Assembly (NCBI GenBank): GCA_963680875.1
Contig: OY804578.1
Coordinates: 99,043,689-99,107,688 of the forward strand
DNA from: Bathymodiolus brooksi
Taxonomy: Eukaryota > Mollusca > Bivalvia > Mytilida > Modiolidae
Reading direction: 5' to 3'
DNA: 64,000 nucleotides
In this document: one piece after another, positions 36,701 to 51,700 of the stretch
How the letters are laid out: every line of letters begins with the position of its first letter
How positions within the stretch are numbered: the first letter of the stretch is position 1
Translations under genes and position numbers: made by a program
The notes under the pieces: model-generated
Told to the model about the DNA's origin: nothing
Seen by the model: the letters and a program-made list of their open reading frames with translations, nothing else
Database searches by the model: none

Positions 36701-39700
36701 ATGTGTATCACTAGATATATATAGACAAAATTACAAATTTTGCAGAAATTTCACATCAGTCTGTCTAAAAATGTAAGTCGGTGACATAGGAAGAAATATA
36801 TATTTTTAGTAATGGGGGCCATATTGCATTGAGGGCAGACTGTTGGAAATATTTCTGAGATCATCACATCTGAGTTCAAATTAAACTGATCAAGTGATTT
36901 CAAAGAAAAATTTTGTATGAATTTATGTCCAAAAAACATCTTAATGGAACAATTGGTTTTTATATCATGGTTGTTTAACACCACTTTCAACAATAATTAA
37001 ACCCACCCACCCTCAACAATATTTTAGCTTTTAAAGTTTTGTTGGTGAAGAATATCAGAATACCCACAAACTTTATCACTGGAATAATTTGGCATAATCT
37101 GCAAATTCAAATATTTCACCGAAAATTTTGGAATAGATTTCAACTTTTTTAATAATGGACCAAAAATTTTGAAATTAATTGTCAGAGTTCGTAAATATCA
37201 TATATCAATATACATCTAGGAAAAAAATGTTGATTTGAAAACTGGATTTTTAAGAAAAAAAATTCTGGAGATTAATAGAAGTCAAACGGACTATAACCTT
37301 GATAACATTACAGGATATGACAGGAAACCAGTAGATATTTTCTTAATCACTCTAACTGGTAACCATAATACTAACCTTGATAACATTACATGATATGGCA
37401 GGAAACCAGTACAAATCTTCTTAATCACTCTAACTGGTAATCATAATACTAACTTTGATAACATTCCATGATATGGCAGGAAACCAGTACAAATCTTTTT
37501 AATCATTCTAACTGGTAACCATAATACTAACCTTGATAACATTACATGATATGACAGGAAACAAGTACAAATTTTCTTAATCACTCACTGGTAACCATAA
37601 TACTAACCTTGATAACATTACATGATATGGCAGGAAACCAGTACAAATCTTTTTAATCATTCTAACTGGTAACCATAATACTAACCTTGATAACATTACA
37701 TGATATGACAGGAAACCAGTACAAATCTTTTTAATCATTCTAACTGGTAACCATAATACTAACCTTGATAACATTACATGATATGGCAGGAAACCAGCAC
37801 AAATCTTCTTAATCACTCTAACTGGTAACCATAATACTAACCTTGATAACATTACATGATATGGCAGGAAACCAGCACAAATCTTCTTAATCACTCTAAC
37901 TGGTAACCATAACATCAGTAGAACTGTACTACCAAATATTATCTGGAAATTAACAATAAGTATAGCTTACACGAACAGATAGAAAAACTGCAATTATAAA
38001 GATCACGACTGACATTATCACTAGTATCGCAGCGAGTTCGATAGGATGAGATATCATACTAGTGCTAATGTATGTCAAGACCTTCAAAACTGACATTGTT
38101 TTGATATGTAGCATCATAATGTGTTTGACATCACACTAACCCATTGTCAGTCCAATAATACTGATAATATCCCTGTGTGATCAAAGGAAAATGAATAAAT
38201 TTCCAGACAGCATTATCATTTACGTTTTTTCTTTCAATAAGTAATTGTGATTTTTGTATTGTAATATGTATTCATTGGGGTTATTTGACATTTACGTACC
38301 TAACGCAGGATGACACATTTGTGTTGGGTTTTTTTTATTACATGCATCTGTATATAGAATGATTGTACTTAATTCAGTAAAAGTTAAAAAATCATCTATC
38401 TGCCTTGAGAGGAGGTATTTTAAATTAAATAGCCCTTAAAATGTATATGATTAAAATAACTTTATACATGATTTATAGCAATTATCATTTATTTTATTCT
38501 TTTGAATGTAAAATGTTTCAAGATTGAACATGAAGATCATTTGTGAAAAACATTGCAATAAAAACATACAAACTTTTCAAACATTTAAATTGACTTTTAT
38601 ATAACATGCAAAATTATAATTTCACTTCCTAAATAATTCTGAAAAGGGGAGGGTTATGTATAAATGATATGAATGTAAAAACTTGTGCATATTATAATCC
38701 TAATTTTCTTACGTTTGAAAGACAAATTCATCCAAAAGAACTTGCATTGATTATAGCTAACATTACAAGTGGCTAACGTAAAATTTTGGATTTGGACATA
38801 TTCCTTTCTCAAGGTAAGTTTAACACACATGTCTACAACCAGTAAAATGAAATAAAACAAGTCATTCCAGTATAATTTCAGAATTTTGCATGAAAATAGC
38901 AAACATTTTGCCTATATCTAGTACGTTTTAGCATCTGAAAGCATTTTGTTTTCAATTGAGAAATGTGAACTTCCATTATTTACTGAGATTTTTTTTTCTT
39001 TTATATAGCTCCGACAAGAAAGAAATAAAAAAAATCTCTTGAGAAATATTTATAGTATAACTACTCTTGTATTACAAATATCAAAATCAAATCATGAGTA
39101 CCTGAACAATGCAGTAATTCTCAAATGTAGCGAATCAGTGAATAATTATCATTGTTCGGTTACGAGTGATATATTTTTGATATTATGAATGAGAGTAGTA
39201 ATACTTTTACCTACATAGATTGTACCATTTTGTTTGAATCAATAAAACCTTCAAAAAAAAACTTGTTTTTCATTGTCAGATGCTCAGTGATATCTTTTAT
39301 TGTTGTTTCTGTGACGTCCTGCAGCTAAATAAACATTTTTCTTCCACTGGGAAATTACAGTATTTTACGGGCACCTATATAATATATGATTAGTATATAT
39401 AACAAATTCTAAAATACATACCACTGATGCCATGAATCTTCTGGCATGTCTATAAACTGGTAAATGTATCATCTGTAAATTGTAAGTATACATTAATATA
39501 CAATATGTCAACATACAGCGAGCAATACACATTCACTGTCACAAATGTAGGTTATGTTAAGATATACATTCATATATACAATCGTCAAGCCAGTGACAAC
39601 CATACAATGTATCTATCCCATACCGAAGGATAAAGGATTTTTATTCTATATTAGTAAATTCTATTGTAATAGATTTCAACTAAGTCATTTTTTAAATAAA

Positions 39701-42700
39701 AAAAACATATTCCATGCCTTAGATTTAATATTCAGTGTTGGTAAATGTCACCACATGTTACTTATTTTAGTAATATAAAATAGAACATTTCTGATAAAAT
39801 TCCTGTTCTAAAAAAAAGTAACATGTGACATTTACCACCAGTGAATATTAAATCTGAGGCATTGAATACGTTTTTTTATTCAAAATATAGAATAAAACAA
39901 TTACTGTCTTTTGATTCTGTAAATGTGTGGATTTCTTGACTTTTGAAAAAAAATGATATTCACTGATTGTAATGTTGGCTAGTGGCTCAATGAGTTAGGT
40001 AGTTGGATTACCTAACAACTCATACAAGCCTATCACCAATACGGCATGGGTTCGCGCCCGGCTTTGTAAATTACAAAAAAAGGTGCACTCGACTCGCAGC
40101 CGCAAGTGATAAAAGTTTACCAGTTGCTTGCCCATGGTCGATGGTTCTCTCCGGGTACTCCGGCTTCTTTCACCACTAAAACTGGTTGTCATGATAGAGC
40201 TGAAATATTGCTGAAAGTGGCATTAAACACAATCAAAATCATGTTCATTAATATGCATATCCTTTCTTACAGTGTTACAGTTAGATATTTATATGACAAA
40301 TTTTTGTTCTTCCCTCAGCGGGATTTGAACCCACATCTTTGGTACATTGCAGCACCAATTCGCTAAAGCATTAACGAACCATTTAACCCCCTTATTTATC
40401 TTTTGTTAAAAAAACATAATTATATATCTTTAAAACTCCCTTATACCCATGATCATATTATTCATTCAGAAGAGAGTTCAGTTTCTCTCATTATACCATG
40501 ATAAAATTGTGTGATCAAAATGGTGGCGATATTACGATGAGCACAGTTCAAATACAAATGTCGATCCCCCTCTACTACACAATCTGTCAATGAATATAAA
40601 TCTATTAAGCATTTGTAGATAACAAGTGCATCAGTGAAATTTACAGAAATACATGAATAGTGAAATCTGTCTTCAAAGACAACCACTTCTGCCATCAAGA
40701 TGTTCCAGACAGGTTTCCTCTCAAAAGGGGTTACTTTAATACAGATTATAAAGAGCTACAACACTGAAAAGTGGCATCATATAAAAGAGTGGTCTTCCAT
40801 TAGGAAGGAGTAAGCTGTTATAGGAAGGAGGTCGACCCTCAAAACTAGCTTCACTGTCCACATACAACAAAGTATACATACCTCTTGAATAGGATTGAAT
40901 TCAGGATCATTCAGATTTCTGAGGAACCAAAGAACTCCTGGTCTTAGCACCTCTCTAAGCAACAGAATAAATGAAGCAAAATAAAATACATAGACCATTC
41001 CCACCAACCAATGAATAAACATGGATGTTCCTGGAGCTAGGTGGAAACTATTCTTTCTGTCCTTTAATGTTGCATCAAACATCGACTGCAAAAAAACAAA
41101 AAACATGAACTTTTTTTTAGTATTATTTACAACAGAAATTTCTTTTTATCCTACCAAACACAATTTATACCTTTATTTGAGTTAAGTGATGAAAATTAAT
41201 TAAATGAAAACATTTTTATTTCCATATTTTTTTTTATAATTGTCGCAAATATTATGGTCTGAAATGTTTTATTCAAAACACAATTCTCATAAACAGTGTT
41301 GTAATTTTGTATTATCTTGATTAATTTGTGTTGATGAATAAAAGTCTTAGGTAATAAAGTTTCCCAGAAATTGATTTTTATTTCTGAATACAGTTATACA
41401 CAAATATTGCCTTTTATGACATGTATTTAAATGAGTAATAGTGACAAAATCACACTGAACATGCAGTACTCACATAAAAGAATACTGCGCCGATATAAGA
41501 ACGGCAAACAGAAACTTTCTGTATGAATATTGTTTAAAGGAATTATTCATAATTGAAAAACAACCACAATGAACATCTGAACAAGCCTTTCCAAAAATAT
41601 TTAATTCTGATATACTTGATTTTTTTTCACGATGCCCAATAATTGTATGCATTTTAGATGTTGATGACTAACTGATATTAAATCTGTTAGAAGTATCAGT
41701 AATTATTTGTTTTGCCCTAAAAGTAATGGTCTTTAGTTTATTCATTCCTTGTCACTGCTATTGTACTCTCCATATTTATGTTGTCATTCATCTTCCTGAC
41801 AGTGTGTGAGGTCTTTTGAGTGAATGCAAATCTGTGCAGGCTTTTAATAGTTTATTTTTATCTGTATTGCCATTGGATTCAATTATCAAGAGGGGGAAGT
41901 TTTAGGATCCTGTCACCTAGCTTAATCCTGCCACATTTGTGTACCTGTCCCACACCAAGACCTGGATTTCCAACGTCATATCTCATGATCAATTTCAAAA
42001 GTCAAATACTAGGTGCTTGCTCATTCTATTAATATTTGTGGAATTATTGACCATCACTGTTTAAACTTTCTTTTCACCATTAACGCTGCATCAGTCTCAT
42101 ATTTTACTCATATAAATCTACATGCATGTCTATATTAAGACTGACATACCAGAGAACAAATATCTAACCACCATCCACAGATCAAAGGAAAAACACCAAT
42201 CTCTATAACAACTAACAACATCACTTTTACCACAATATAACACAGACCAAGTACTCTTCTAAACCTACAAAATAAGGCATTTCTATATCATTACATAGAT
42301 CAAGTAGCCTTGTAAATCTACAAAGTTCATTATCACTACAAAGATTTCATTATACAGGTCAATTCTTCTATACCTACAACAATAGTTGAACAAATATATT
42401 TCCTGCTAAAATAGTGTAAAAGTAGCTTTTAATTTTGTTAAGACACTACTGTTTGCATGACTAATATTTTCTAAATCTTCTTACGAAACATATTACATTA
42501 CCATCGCATATTTACATAATTGTATTGAATTGATGTTAAAAACAGTACAAACGAGACAAATAAAAACTATATAATTTCTTAAAGACACACCAATTATCAG
42601 TAGAACTTTTGCATAGAAACAGATTTGACATTTTCCAAAGAAATCACCAAACAAAAGACATAGGGAAGAAAGCTTCCCAAAAAATAATTATGGATTTTTT

Positions 42701-45700
42701 AGACTGAGACATAAAATGTTTAATAAATCTCTATGTAAAAATATATTTACTTTTTCAGTCTAGCAATAGCACACAGCATATACAATACAACAAGAGAAAA
42801 TGCTATCACAACATAACCAATCATTGTGGTCAGTAGACCTTCATAATGTGTGGATTCCATCTGAAAATAGAGAAGAATATACTGTATAACCGGTAATTTC
42901 TGCGGTGTGAAATTTCTTTGGTTTTGGTCTAAAAAGAAGACATTTAATTTTTGCGGATTTTTTTTTCTGCGGATTGTAAATCTCGGCATCGAAAAAAAAT
43001 AATTTTGTATTAGAGGAAGCAACAAGTGAAGCGATGTTACGATAAACAACTGGTGCACATTACAGTGATCCTTAGAAGTAAAAACATATTTAGTTCTTTA
43101 GAAAGTTTTCAAACGTTACAATTTCTGAATACGCATTTGGTTAACTTCAAATTTGTCTTGAGAAACTAATTTTTCACTGTTTTCGCGATCTATTTTGTTG
43201 ACAGGAAAAACGAAGTCAACAGTTGGATCGATATCGGTATAAACTTTGATATATTTCGGATATATATTTTTAATGTTGAATTTTCATACTTTATCATAAA
43301 ACAATTTTTTAAATAGAATTATGATTAGAAGCAATTCATTTGTATTCAATTCTTTTAGTATAATGTAGACATAAAAACTCAGGTTAACCGGAATTCTACT
43401 ACTAGTACATTTCTATTTGTTTGGTTTTTAGATGAATCCTGAGATCACGCAGTTTGATATTATTCAATCGAAGCTACTACAACAATTAAAAAAAAAAAAA
43501 AAAACAACCTAATGTTAATTTATGAAATAACAATTTTAAATATTGCTTTAATAAACTTTATTATGATTGTAAACATTTAATCAGGCGATTGTTTCAATTA
43601 TTGTCGGTTTCAGCTTGGTACAATCATATTTCTTGATATGGAGTAATTGTAATTAACAGGTAAAAATCATCATGCCAAAGCTCAATAACCTTTAATTGTT
43701 GTGTAAACATTTCTATAGTACCAGGTTTTGTTTATCTGGATATAGTAATTACGACTAATTAAATATTTGACACTTACGGTGGAATCAGAGTTAGAGTTTG
43801 AAAACGTCTTTTGTACGGGACATTAAACATTTATTTTACATAATATTCTGCGATTTTAATTTCTGCACTCCGGAGTTGACCGCAGAATACCGCAGAAATT
43901 AGATTGCAGCAGAAATTACCGGTTATATGGTATTTTAATAAGACATCCTATTTTGGCTATATAAACGCTGTGTTAAATATTCTAGATATATTTTACTTCA
44001 CACACAGCTACCAGTGGATTACTATACAGCACGCACAGCGCGATTTAGCAAGAAATCACTCAGGTCCGACGTCGGTGAAATCAAGAAAATGTCGGAGAAA
44101 TTAAAAAAAAAGTCGGTGTTGACACCGCGAAATGTCCGAGAAAAATCGAACACAGTGATTTACTATAAAACACCGACATTGACGATTAAACGCCGCGAAA
44201 TAAAGAAATGGGATATTAACCTTTATTTGTACATTTGTATGTTCTTGAGACTGTCATTTTTGATAATATGAATGATTCATAGCAAATACTTATTTTCTTT
44301 TTCAGGTGTGCAAGCTATGTGATCATTTTTCATTCTTTAATTCTGATATTTGCTTTTGTTTTAATCTATTACGTTAAGAAAACAATGCCGGTAAAAACGT
44401 TTAGTATTATGTGATCATTACCATTTATAAGCTTGTGTTGTATTATTTTGTTAATTAAAATAAACTTGATCTTTTGAATGCAAGCTTGGTATCCCGAGTT
44501 AATTTGCTTTCGGGTGTTCAATTAATGGTCGACTTGGCACGTGACTTAAGTTCACCTGTTACAAAAGTTTCTAGATCCCCAAAAGCACGCTTTGATCGAT
44601 AGCATGTGGAAACCTTTCTAGATTTACGTTCACGTGAAAAATATGTGTACAAATCAGAAATGGAACTTTTATTAAAGGTAAAATAACACGTGGCTTGCAA
44701 AAGGGAATTAACGACATACAAATACGAAAAAGCACGTTTGCTTTAGAAAAAAAATTACATCGATTTTTTTTTCAATCATTCTCGGTGTGTTTTTAAATCA
44801 ATCCCGCAGCCTCAGGTAACTGTGTATTTGACCTTTTAGTGACCTAGTTCAATGTGTGCACTACATAAAAATAGACACATCCGTACATTGATAAAACACA
44901 GGTGATTAAAAAAAATAACATCGATATAAACCAATCGAAATGTTGGGATTAGACAAGGATTTATATAGTAGGACTACTATATATATCCCTGGATTAGATA
45001 ATATACGCAAAACAAGATGCGTGCTCAGCCTCATAAATCCTATAAATAAAATGTATGCCATGCTGGCATCCCTGAAAAAAAACCTGGTATCAAATTGAAA
45101 TATAAAGTACGAAATAGTAAAAAATCAAAACTAAGCAACAAAAAACAAAAGAACACATGAAGTACAGTTACATGTACGTGTATACACGTATGATTTTCGC
45201 CGCGGTGTTGTCACCGGCAATTAAAATATTTCACCGACATTTAGGTCTTAATTTGTTAATTTTCGCGGTGAAAGTTTCACCGCGATTTCACCGACATTTT
45301 ACGGTGATTTTATGACATATCACCGACATTTCACCGCGAAAAAACACCGACCAAGGTGATTTCTTGCTAAAACGCGCTGTGCGTGCTGTAATTCTCCACT
45401 CTAGATAGTTAAATTTTCAAATTGTAAAACTCAAGCTATAGATAAAGAAGAAATATTGTAATCTACTGGTAGCAGTAGGAGAATCGTCAAACATTTTTTA
45501 AGCTCTTAATTTCTGTAGTTAATGACCATTGAAAGGAAATTGGCAGGTATTCTCAACCAGAAATTTATCCCTGTAGTGATTAAAATTGTTACGAAAATTG
45601 TTCAACACACTAAAAATATGAGAAATTCTTTTTAACTAAGCCTTACAAATTTTGATTACTTTTATAAATCAAATTCTTAAACTTATAGCTTATGATTTTC

Positions 45701-48700
45701 CAAACAAATTTTTTCAAAAAATTATTGCATCTAACTTTCTTTCTTTCTTTCTTTCTCAACAGTTCATCATCTTGATAAGGCTTAAAGTCAAAATGCAAAA
45801 ATCCCATCAAGAGAAAATAAAACCTGAAATCTACATGTATTATAAACCCAAAAAATGTAAATTATAAAATACTTACAACATCATCTAGCCGTAATCCAAC
45901 CAGTGTAAAATGACCGATGTGGAACGGACAAAAAGCTGCAAGATTAGAGATTAAATTTATTGCAGATATACCATAAAATAAAAAATTATTATGTGTTTTT
46001 GTTAAAATCATAATTAGATTTGCAATACATTACAGTCAAACCTGCTTTAGTGAGTGAGTGAGTGAGTGATTGTCGTTTTACACCAACTCAGCAATTTTTC
46101 AGATATATCATGGAGAGAACAAGTTAATTTTCAATGAGATGATGATGAGGTCTGCTTTGTTCTAGACCAACACGCTGAGTTGGATTTTTATAGTGCTAGC
46201 TCACTGAATCCCTGGGTAGACATGTCGCTCCACTCTGGCACATTATTCTGATTACGAGCCAACCAAATTCCTTTTACAGTGCATTTCATATTATAAAAAA
46301 TGTGTATTTATTCCACCTGTCTTATGTGACCATATTTCAAACTACCCTTGAAAGGTCACATAAGACAGGTATGACTGTATTTGGTTTAGCCACTCCCAAA
46401 GACTTTTAAATTATTTGGCATTCCAATCTCTTGACAATGAACAAACCTGTTGCAGGTTATTCCACAAACATATTGTGCACACTAAATTACATATTATCTA
46501 AAGTTCGGCTTTTGATTCAGGGTTCGGCTTCGACCGGTTTCACAGTACATATTGTATTTTCATTTTAGCTGACAAGGATTGACCAGACCTTGGATATCTT
46601 ATAAAACTAAAACAGCAGACTAGAATTCAAACCCAAATAATACAAAGATTAACTTACCAAATACCAAGATGAACAGTGTGTTTAAAGACACCACCCAAAA
46701 CACATGTTCCTGTAATAAAAAAATGCATTCTTAGTTAACGTCATACTACATGTACATGTATTTGTGGAAAGACCTAAATTTATTGAAATTTTGATGGTAG
46801 AATCTGTGATGTTCGGTTTCACTATATTGAAGTGCAGTATGTTTACTAAAAACAAACATGAAGAGGAGAAAAGGGGGGGGGGGGGGATCCCATTAACTAA
46901 TTCAACCCTGCCACCTTTTATGCCTGTCCCAAGTCAGGAGCTTGATTTCCTATGGCAAATGTTGTGATTTGTTTTGTGCTTAATGATTTTAGGTGACAGG
47001 CGTTTGTTTGTTTTGTTGATATTGGTAGCATTGTTCACCATCACTGTATCATTTTTTTACTGATGATGATTGGTTGATACAAGAACACAATATACTTGCA
47101 GCATTATAATAGGATTCCCTTTGGTTTTCCATCAATTATCATGTCTCTTTCCAAAGTAATAAGGTGTACTCGATACAACATTTTGGGATAAAGTTTGTCA
47201 GTGACTTGCAACAGGTCTGGTTTTCTCTGGGTATTCCGGTTTCCTCCACTGACCACCACCATAAAACTGAAATATTGTTGAAAGTGGTATTAAACACCAT
47301 AACCCTCTATCAATTATTATATCTTTCTACTGATTAAATGTTATGTAGGTAGGTTTTCAAATGTAATAAAGAATGGCTTTCTTTTACTACATGATCTAAA
47401 ACTCTGTACACCCAACCATGTTTTTCTTTGTTAAAATAAACTAGTTGTAACAAGTAAAAACTCTGACCTCTGGCTAGATTATAATTTGACTTCAGTTTAT
47501 AATAGAAATACCAAGCCAAGGTGTGGAAATACTAAAAAAACAAGATTTTTTTCACTTATTTCATGGCCAAGAAAAAAGACCAAAAATATTTGGCTATATA
47601 ATATTTTGCTTAACATATCAACAATATGAAAATCAATTAATAACATTTGTTTTAACTGTAAATAAAAGTTGCTGAATATCTTGTATTTGTTTACAGTTCA
47701 TTGATTAGCTGTCAATCAAAAACAATTAACAAGTCAGAGTGTTTACAATACCCAAAATGGGAAATCGATTAGTTATTGTAAATTCATAAATAACTGTAAA
47801 GCAATGTTTTTACCTTTCTTAAATTGCATTTGTTTGACCAATTCATGAGTATTAATGCAAACGTTGTGAGTTTGAATCCTGCTCATGGCTAGGTGTACTC
47901 AATACATTATGTGATAAAATTTGTCAGTGACTTGTGGCAGGTTGGTGGTTTTCTCCCGGTACTTCAGTTTCCTCCACAAATAAAACTGACCACTAAGATA
48001 TAACTGAAATATTGTTGAAAGTGGCATTAAACACCATTACCCTTATCCCTAATCCTGTATTAATGCTATTAAAGATATAATAATTAATGCGAAGAATGTG
48101 GAGAGACAAAGATCACATATACATGCAATATTGGTCTATTGATGGTGAATATAGAATGAGTTGACGAGGCTGAGAAACAGGCAGACAGATAATTTGTTGT
48201 TTTTCGTTTATTTCTAACAGTTGCTTAGCATAAAATAAGTATACAAAGAATGTTAAATTTTAAAATTATTGGTTTCATATTATTCATTTTGTCAGTTTGT
48301 ATTTAGAAATGATAAAGACAAAATTTATTAACAATGGCAGATTGCTTATATTAATTACTGGTCTGTCGGGTAGAGAACATAAAAGAAAGAAGTCCATAAA
48401 GGGCAGGGCTTAAAAAGTTATCTGTATACTAGATGAATAATGATTGCAAGATGATTTTTTCTTTATTTTGAGAGTACATGATGAATGTTATTCTAGAAAA
48501 GTGGCATGCACACTAAATTAGGTATCAAAGATTTCATTATTTGAAATTTACATCTGTAATTCATTTTCTTGTTTGTGTTTATTTGTTTCTCTTTCATTGT
48601 TTATGACAAATCAAGAAAGGTCGTAGGGGCAATCTAGCCCAAATACCAAAAACCTCTACACCAGGTAAACCAGGTAAAAGATCAATGTAAATGTTGGGTC

Positions 48701-51700
48701 TTGGAATAAAGGTCACATGAGAAGTAAGTATAAAGGTTGTGTCTTGGAATAAAGGTCACATGAGAAGTAAGTATAAAGGTTGTGTCTTGGAATAAAGGTC
48801 TGATGATGAGAAGTAAATTGTGTAAATTAATTATTGCTTTTATAACAGTTTCCTGCTGTTGATATGTCATAAGAATGTGAGAACTACAACCGTGATATAT
48901 AATATTAATGTTTATCACATATCGATCGCGTAGGTATCTTTCATACCTTAGAAATGTTCTCTTTAGAATTTTACTCAAACAAACATTCAAAAAAAAAATT
49001 ATTCCCCCCACCAAAGAAAAATAAATTAATAAAGCTTATATAACAAAACTGTACACCCATGAAATAAAATGTTTTAACAGTATAATTTGTTTCTACAAAA
49101 ATGTTGTATTTATTGGTTAGAAAATGAAACACAGGATTGTACAGAATATCAGAATACTCAGGTTTTGTTTTAGTTAACAGAAATACTTAGGGAGCATAAA
49201 TTTTTGTCAGATGTTACAAGGTGTCGGAAAACTCAGGAATCGGATTGCACAAGTTCCACTGTAATATGACTCAACTGCAGACTGTGACAGTCTCATACTC
49301 ATTTTGAGGTATGAGTTGTCTTCATCTTTTAATACCTCACAATGCCTGTTAGATTAACAACAGCAATAAAAACACTGTTCCTTAACTTTTGAATTTTACC
49401 CAAATGTCAGGTGGATTTTCTGCATCTATATCCATTCTTAATCACTATATATTATGCACATAAAGCATAATTGGCTCTAGTAGCCATGTTGAACTTCCAA
49501 TTAAAACAACAATCACGTAAAATGTTGAGGACTACGCAAGTAACATTAATACCAAGCTTGGTTCCAATTGAGCCAGTGATTTGTGAGAATTAGATTGAAA
49601 TGTTCAAAGTCAACAGACAACGATGGATGTCAAGTGATGACAATACCTCATATGACCCTTTGGGTCATGTGGGCTAAAAACCAAATGTGTGCTTTAATTG
49701 AGAATTCTACTGCTAGTTCAGAACTAAATATTCAGTATGTTGATAGGCATTTACTGGTAAAAATGAACATGCATGAAATTACATAAATATTTATAGAATA
49801 TTGTTATACTAACCAAAAATACCAATGATCCATCTAATCCCAAAAGCTGAAAATATAAAGACCAATTTCCTTTAATGTGTAAAATGCAACCAAAATATTG
49901 TTTCTAATTAAAATATAAAAACTGGTTTCCTTTAAAGATAAAATGCAACCATAATATTGTTTCTAATTAAGTATAAAACCGGTTTCCTTAAAAATATAAA
50001 ATGCAACCTCAATTTTGTTTCTAATTAAAATATAATGATCAGTTTCATTTAAAGTTAAAATGGAACTTCAATTTTGTTCAATTTAGTTTCTTTTAAAAAC
50101 ACGTTAAAATGCAACCCTTTTTCATTTAAATATTTAAAAAAAGAGATAGAGTGCACATTAAGACTGGAAAGTGACACATGTGACAGCATTTTATAACAAC
50201 TGTATACTGGTTCTTCTTAATGCTGATGCTTGATGTCAGACTGAAGTTCCACAATAATAATAAGGCTTAAATATAAAAATAACCAATTAGACCTTCATTA
50301 AAGGGGGTAGCCTAGATAGACCAAATAGAATTCTTAAAATAGGGCTTTTCATATAATGATATAATGAGAGGTACAAGTTTTACAGTAGCATTACATCACT
50401 GTGCTTCTCATAATGAAACGTAACGTGACGTAGATAAAAATTAAATGTGTTAAAAATCTCAAAGCATGAACTCTTTATTTTACAATGGTACAAATTATCA
50501 AAGGCATAATTAATGAATGTTATTAAACACTTACACTTACAGTTCTTGACAGGATGTTCAAAACACCTAAAACAAGATATCTAACAAGGAAGTAAATAAC
50601 TTCATTTTGTAGTCAATTATTAAACCTACCCGTTCCCAGGTTAACTCCTCAGCAGCTCTATCCCATTCTATAGGATTCCAGTTAATGTCATCTGAAAAAG
50701 GAAAATAAATAAATATAGAAAATGTAAAAATTCTAACATCTTCTTCACAAAACTTCAAAATTCTAAAAGGGCAATATCTTAACATTTAAAATTGGTTAAC
50801 AGTAGGTTTATTGAGCCACTGCACAACATAACTTGTTCATTTAAGTCACTTCTGTGTATGTATATTTGGGGGACGTGGTGATGGTCCAAAGTTATCTAGA
50901 TTTTATAAATAGAAAATGAGAAAGAAATAATTTATCAAAGCTTTTTTTTCATGAAAACCAAATAATTCAAGTCTTTGGAAGTAAGAAAACCAAAGGGGAT
51001 AAAAAGGTGAGCTAAGTGACCTATGCATGAGGAAGGTAAAAAAAAAATCAATGTTGTTTCTCAAATAAAATTTCAATGGTTTTAGAAAAATTGTGTCAGA
51101 GTAGTTTTTTTAAATTCATTTTGGAACTGGTTTTCAAGTAAAGCAAAAAAGCTAATTTAGCTTTTGGGAAATTAGTGATGAATGGATTCTTGCTTTTCTA
51201 AAGAGATGAACAACAGGTAGATAAAAGGTATTGTTCAACAATACAATAAGAATCTCTTAATAATGCCATTATAATGAATCCTGAGATCCACTTACAGCCC
51301 TTTAATATTGTGTTCTCTCCCATAATACAAATTTGCAGTAACCCTTATTATTTAATATTCTAACTAAATGGTGTACAGGTTAGTATTCTCTCTTTGAGTG
51401 ACGTTTATTGAGGAATTTATCCCAGTCGTGTCAAACCAAAGACTAAAAAATTCTCTGCTTCTCCACTAAGCACCAACTCGAAGGATCAGAATCAGGATAA
51501 TGTGTCAGAGTGGACTGGAGAGAAATATCTAACTGTGGACGGTTGTTTCAGAGAGTGAGCAATAAAAAATTCAACTCAATGTGTTGGTCTAGTACAAAAA
51601 CAGACATCATCACCATCTCTTTCAAAAAGTAACTTATTCTCATGGTGATATAACTGAAAAATTGCTCAACTGACATTGAACAACAATCATCCCTCACACA

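Noticed and set aside
40028..40075. tRNA-like A and B boxes
   Set aside because: They are the head of a SINE (also at 54070); no proper acceptor stem or anticodon arm was found, so no tRNA gene is called.
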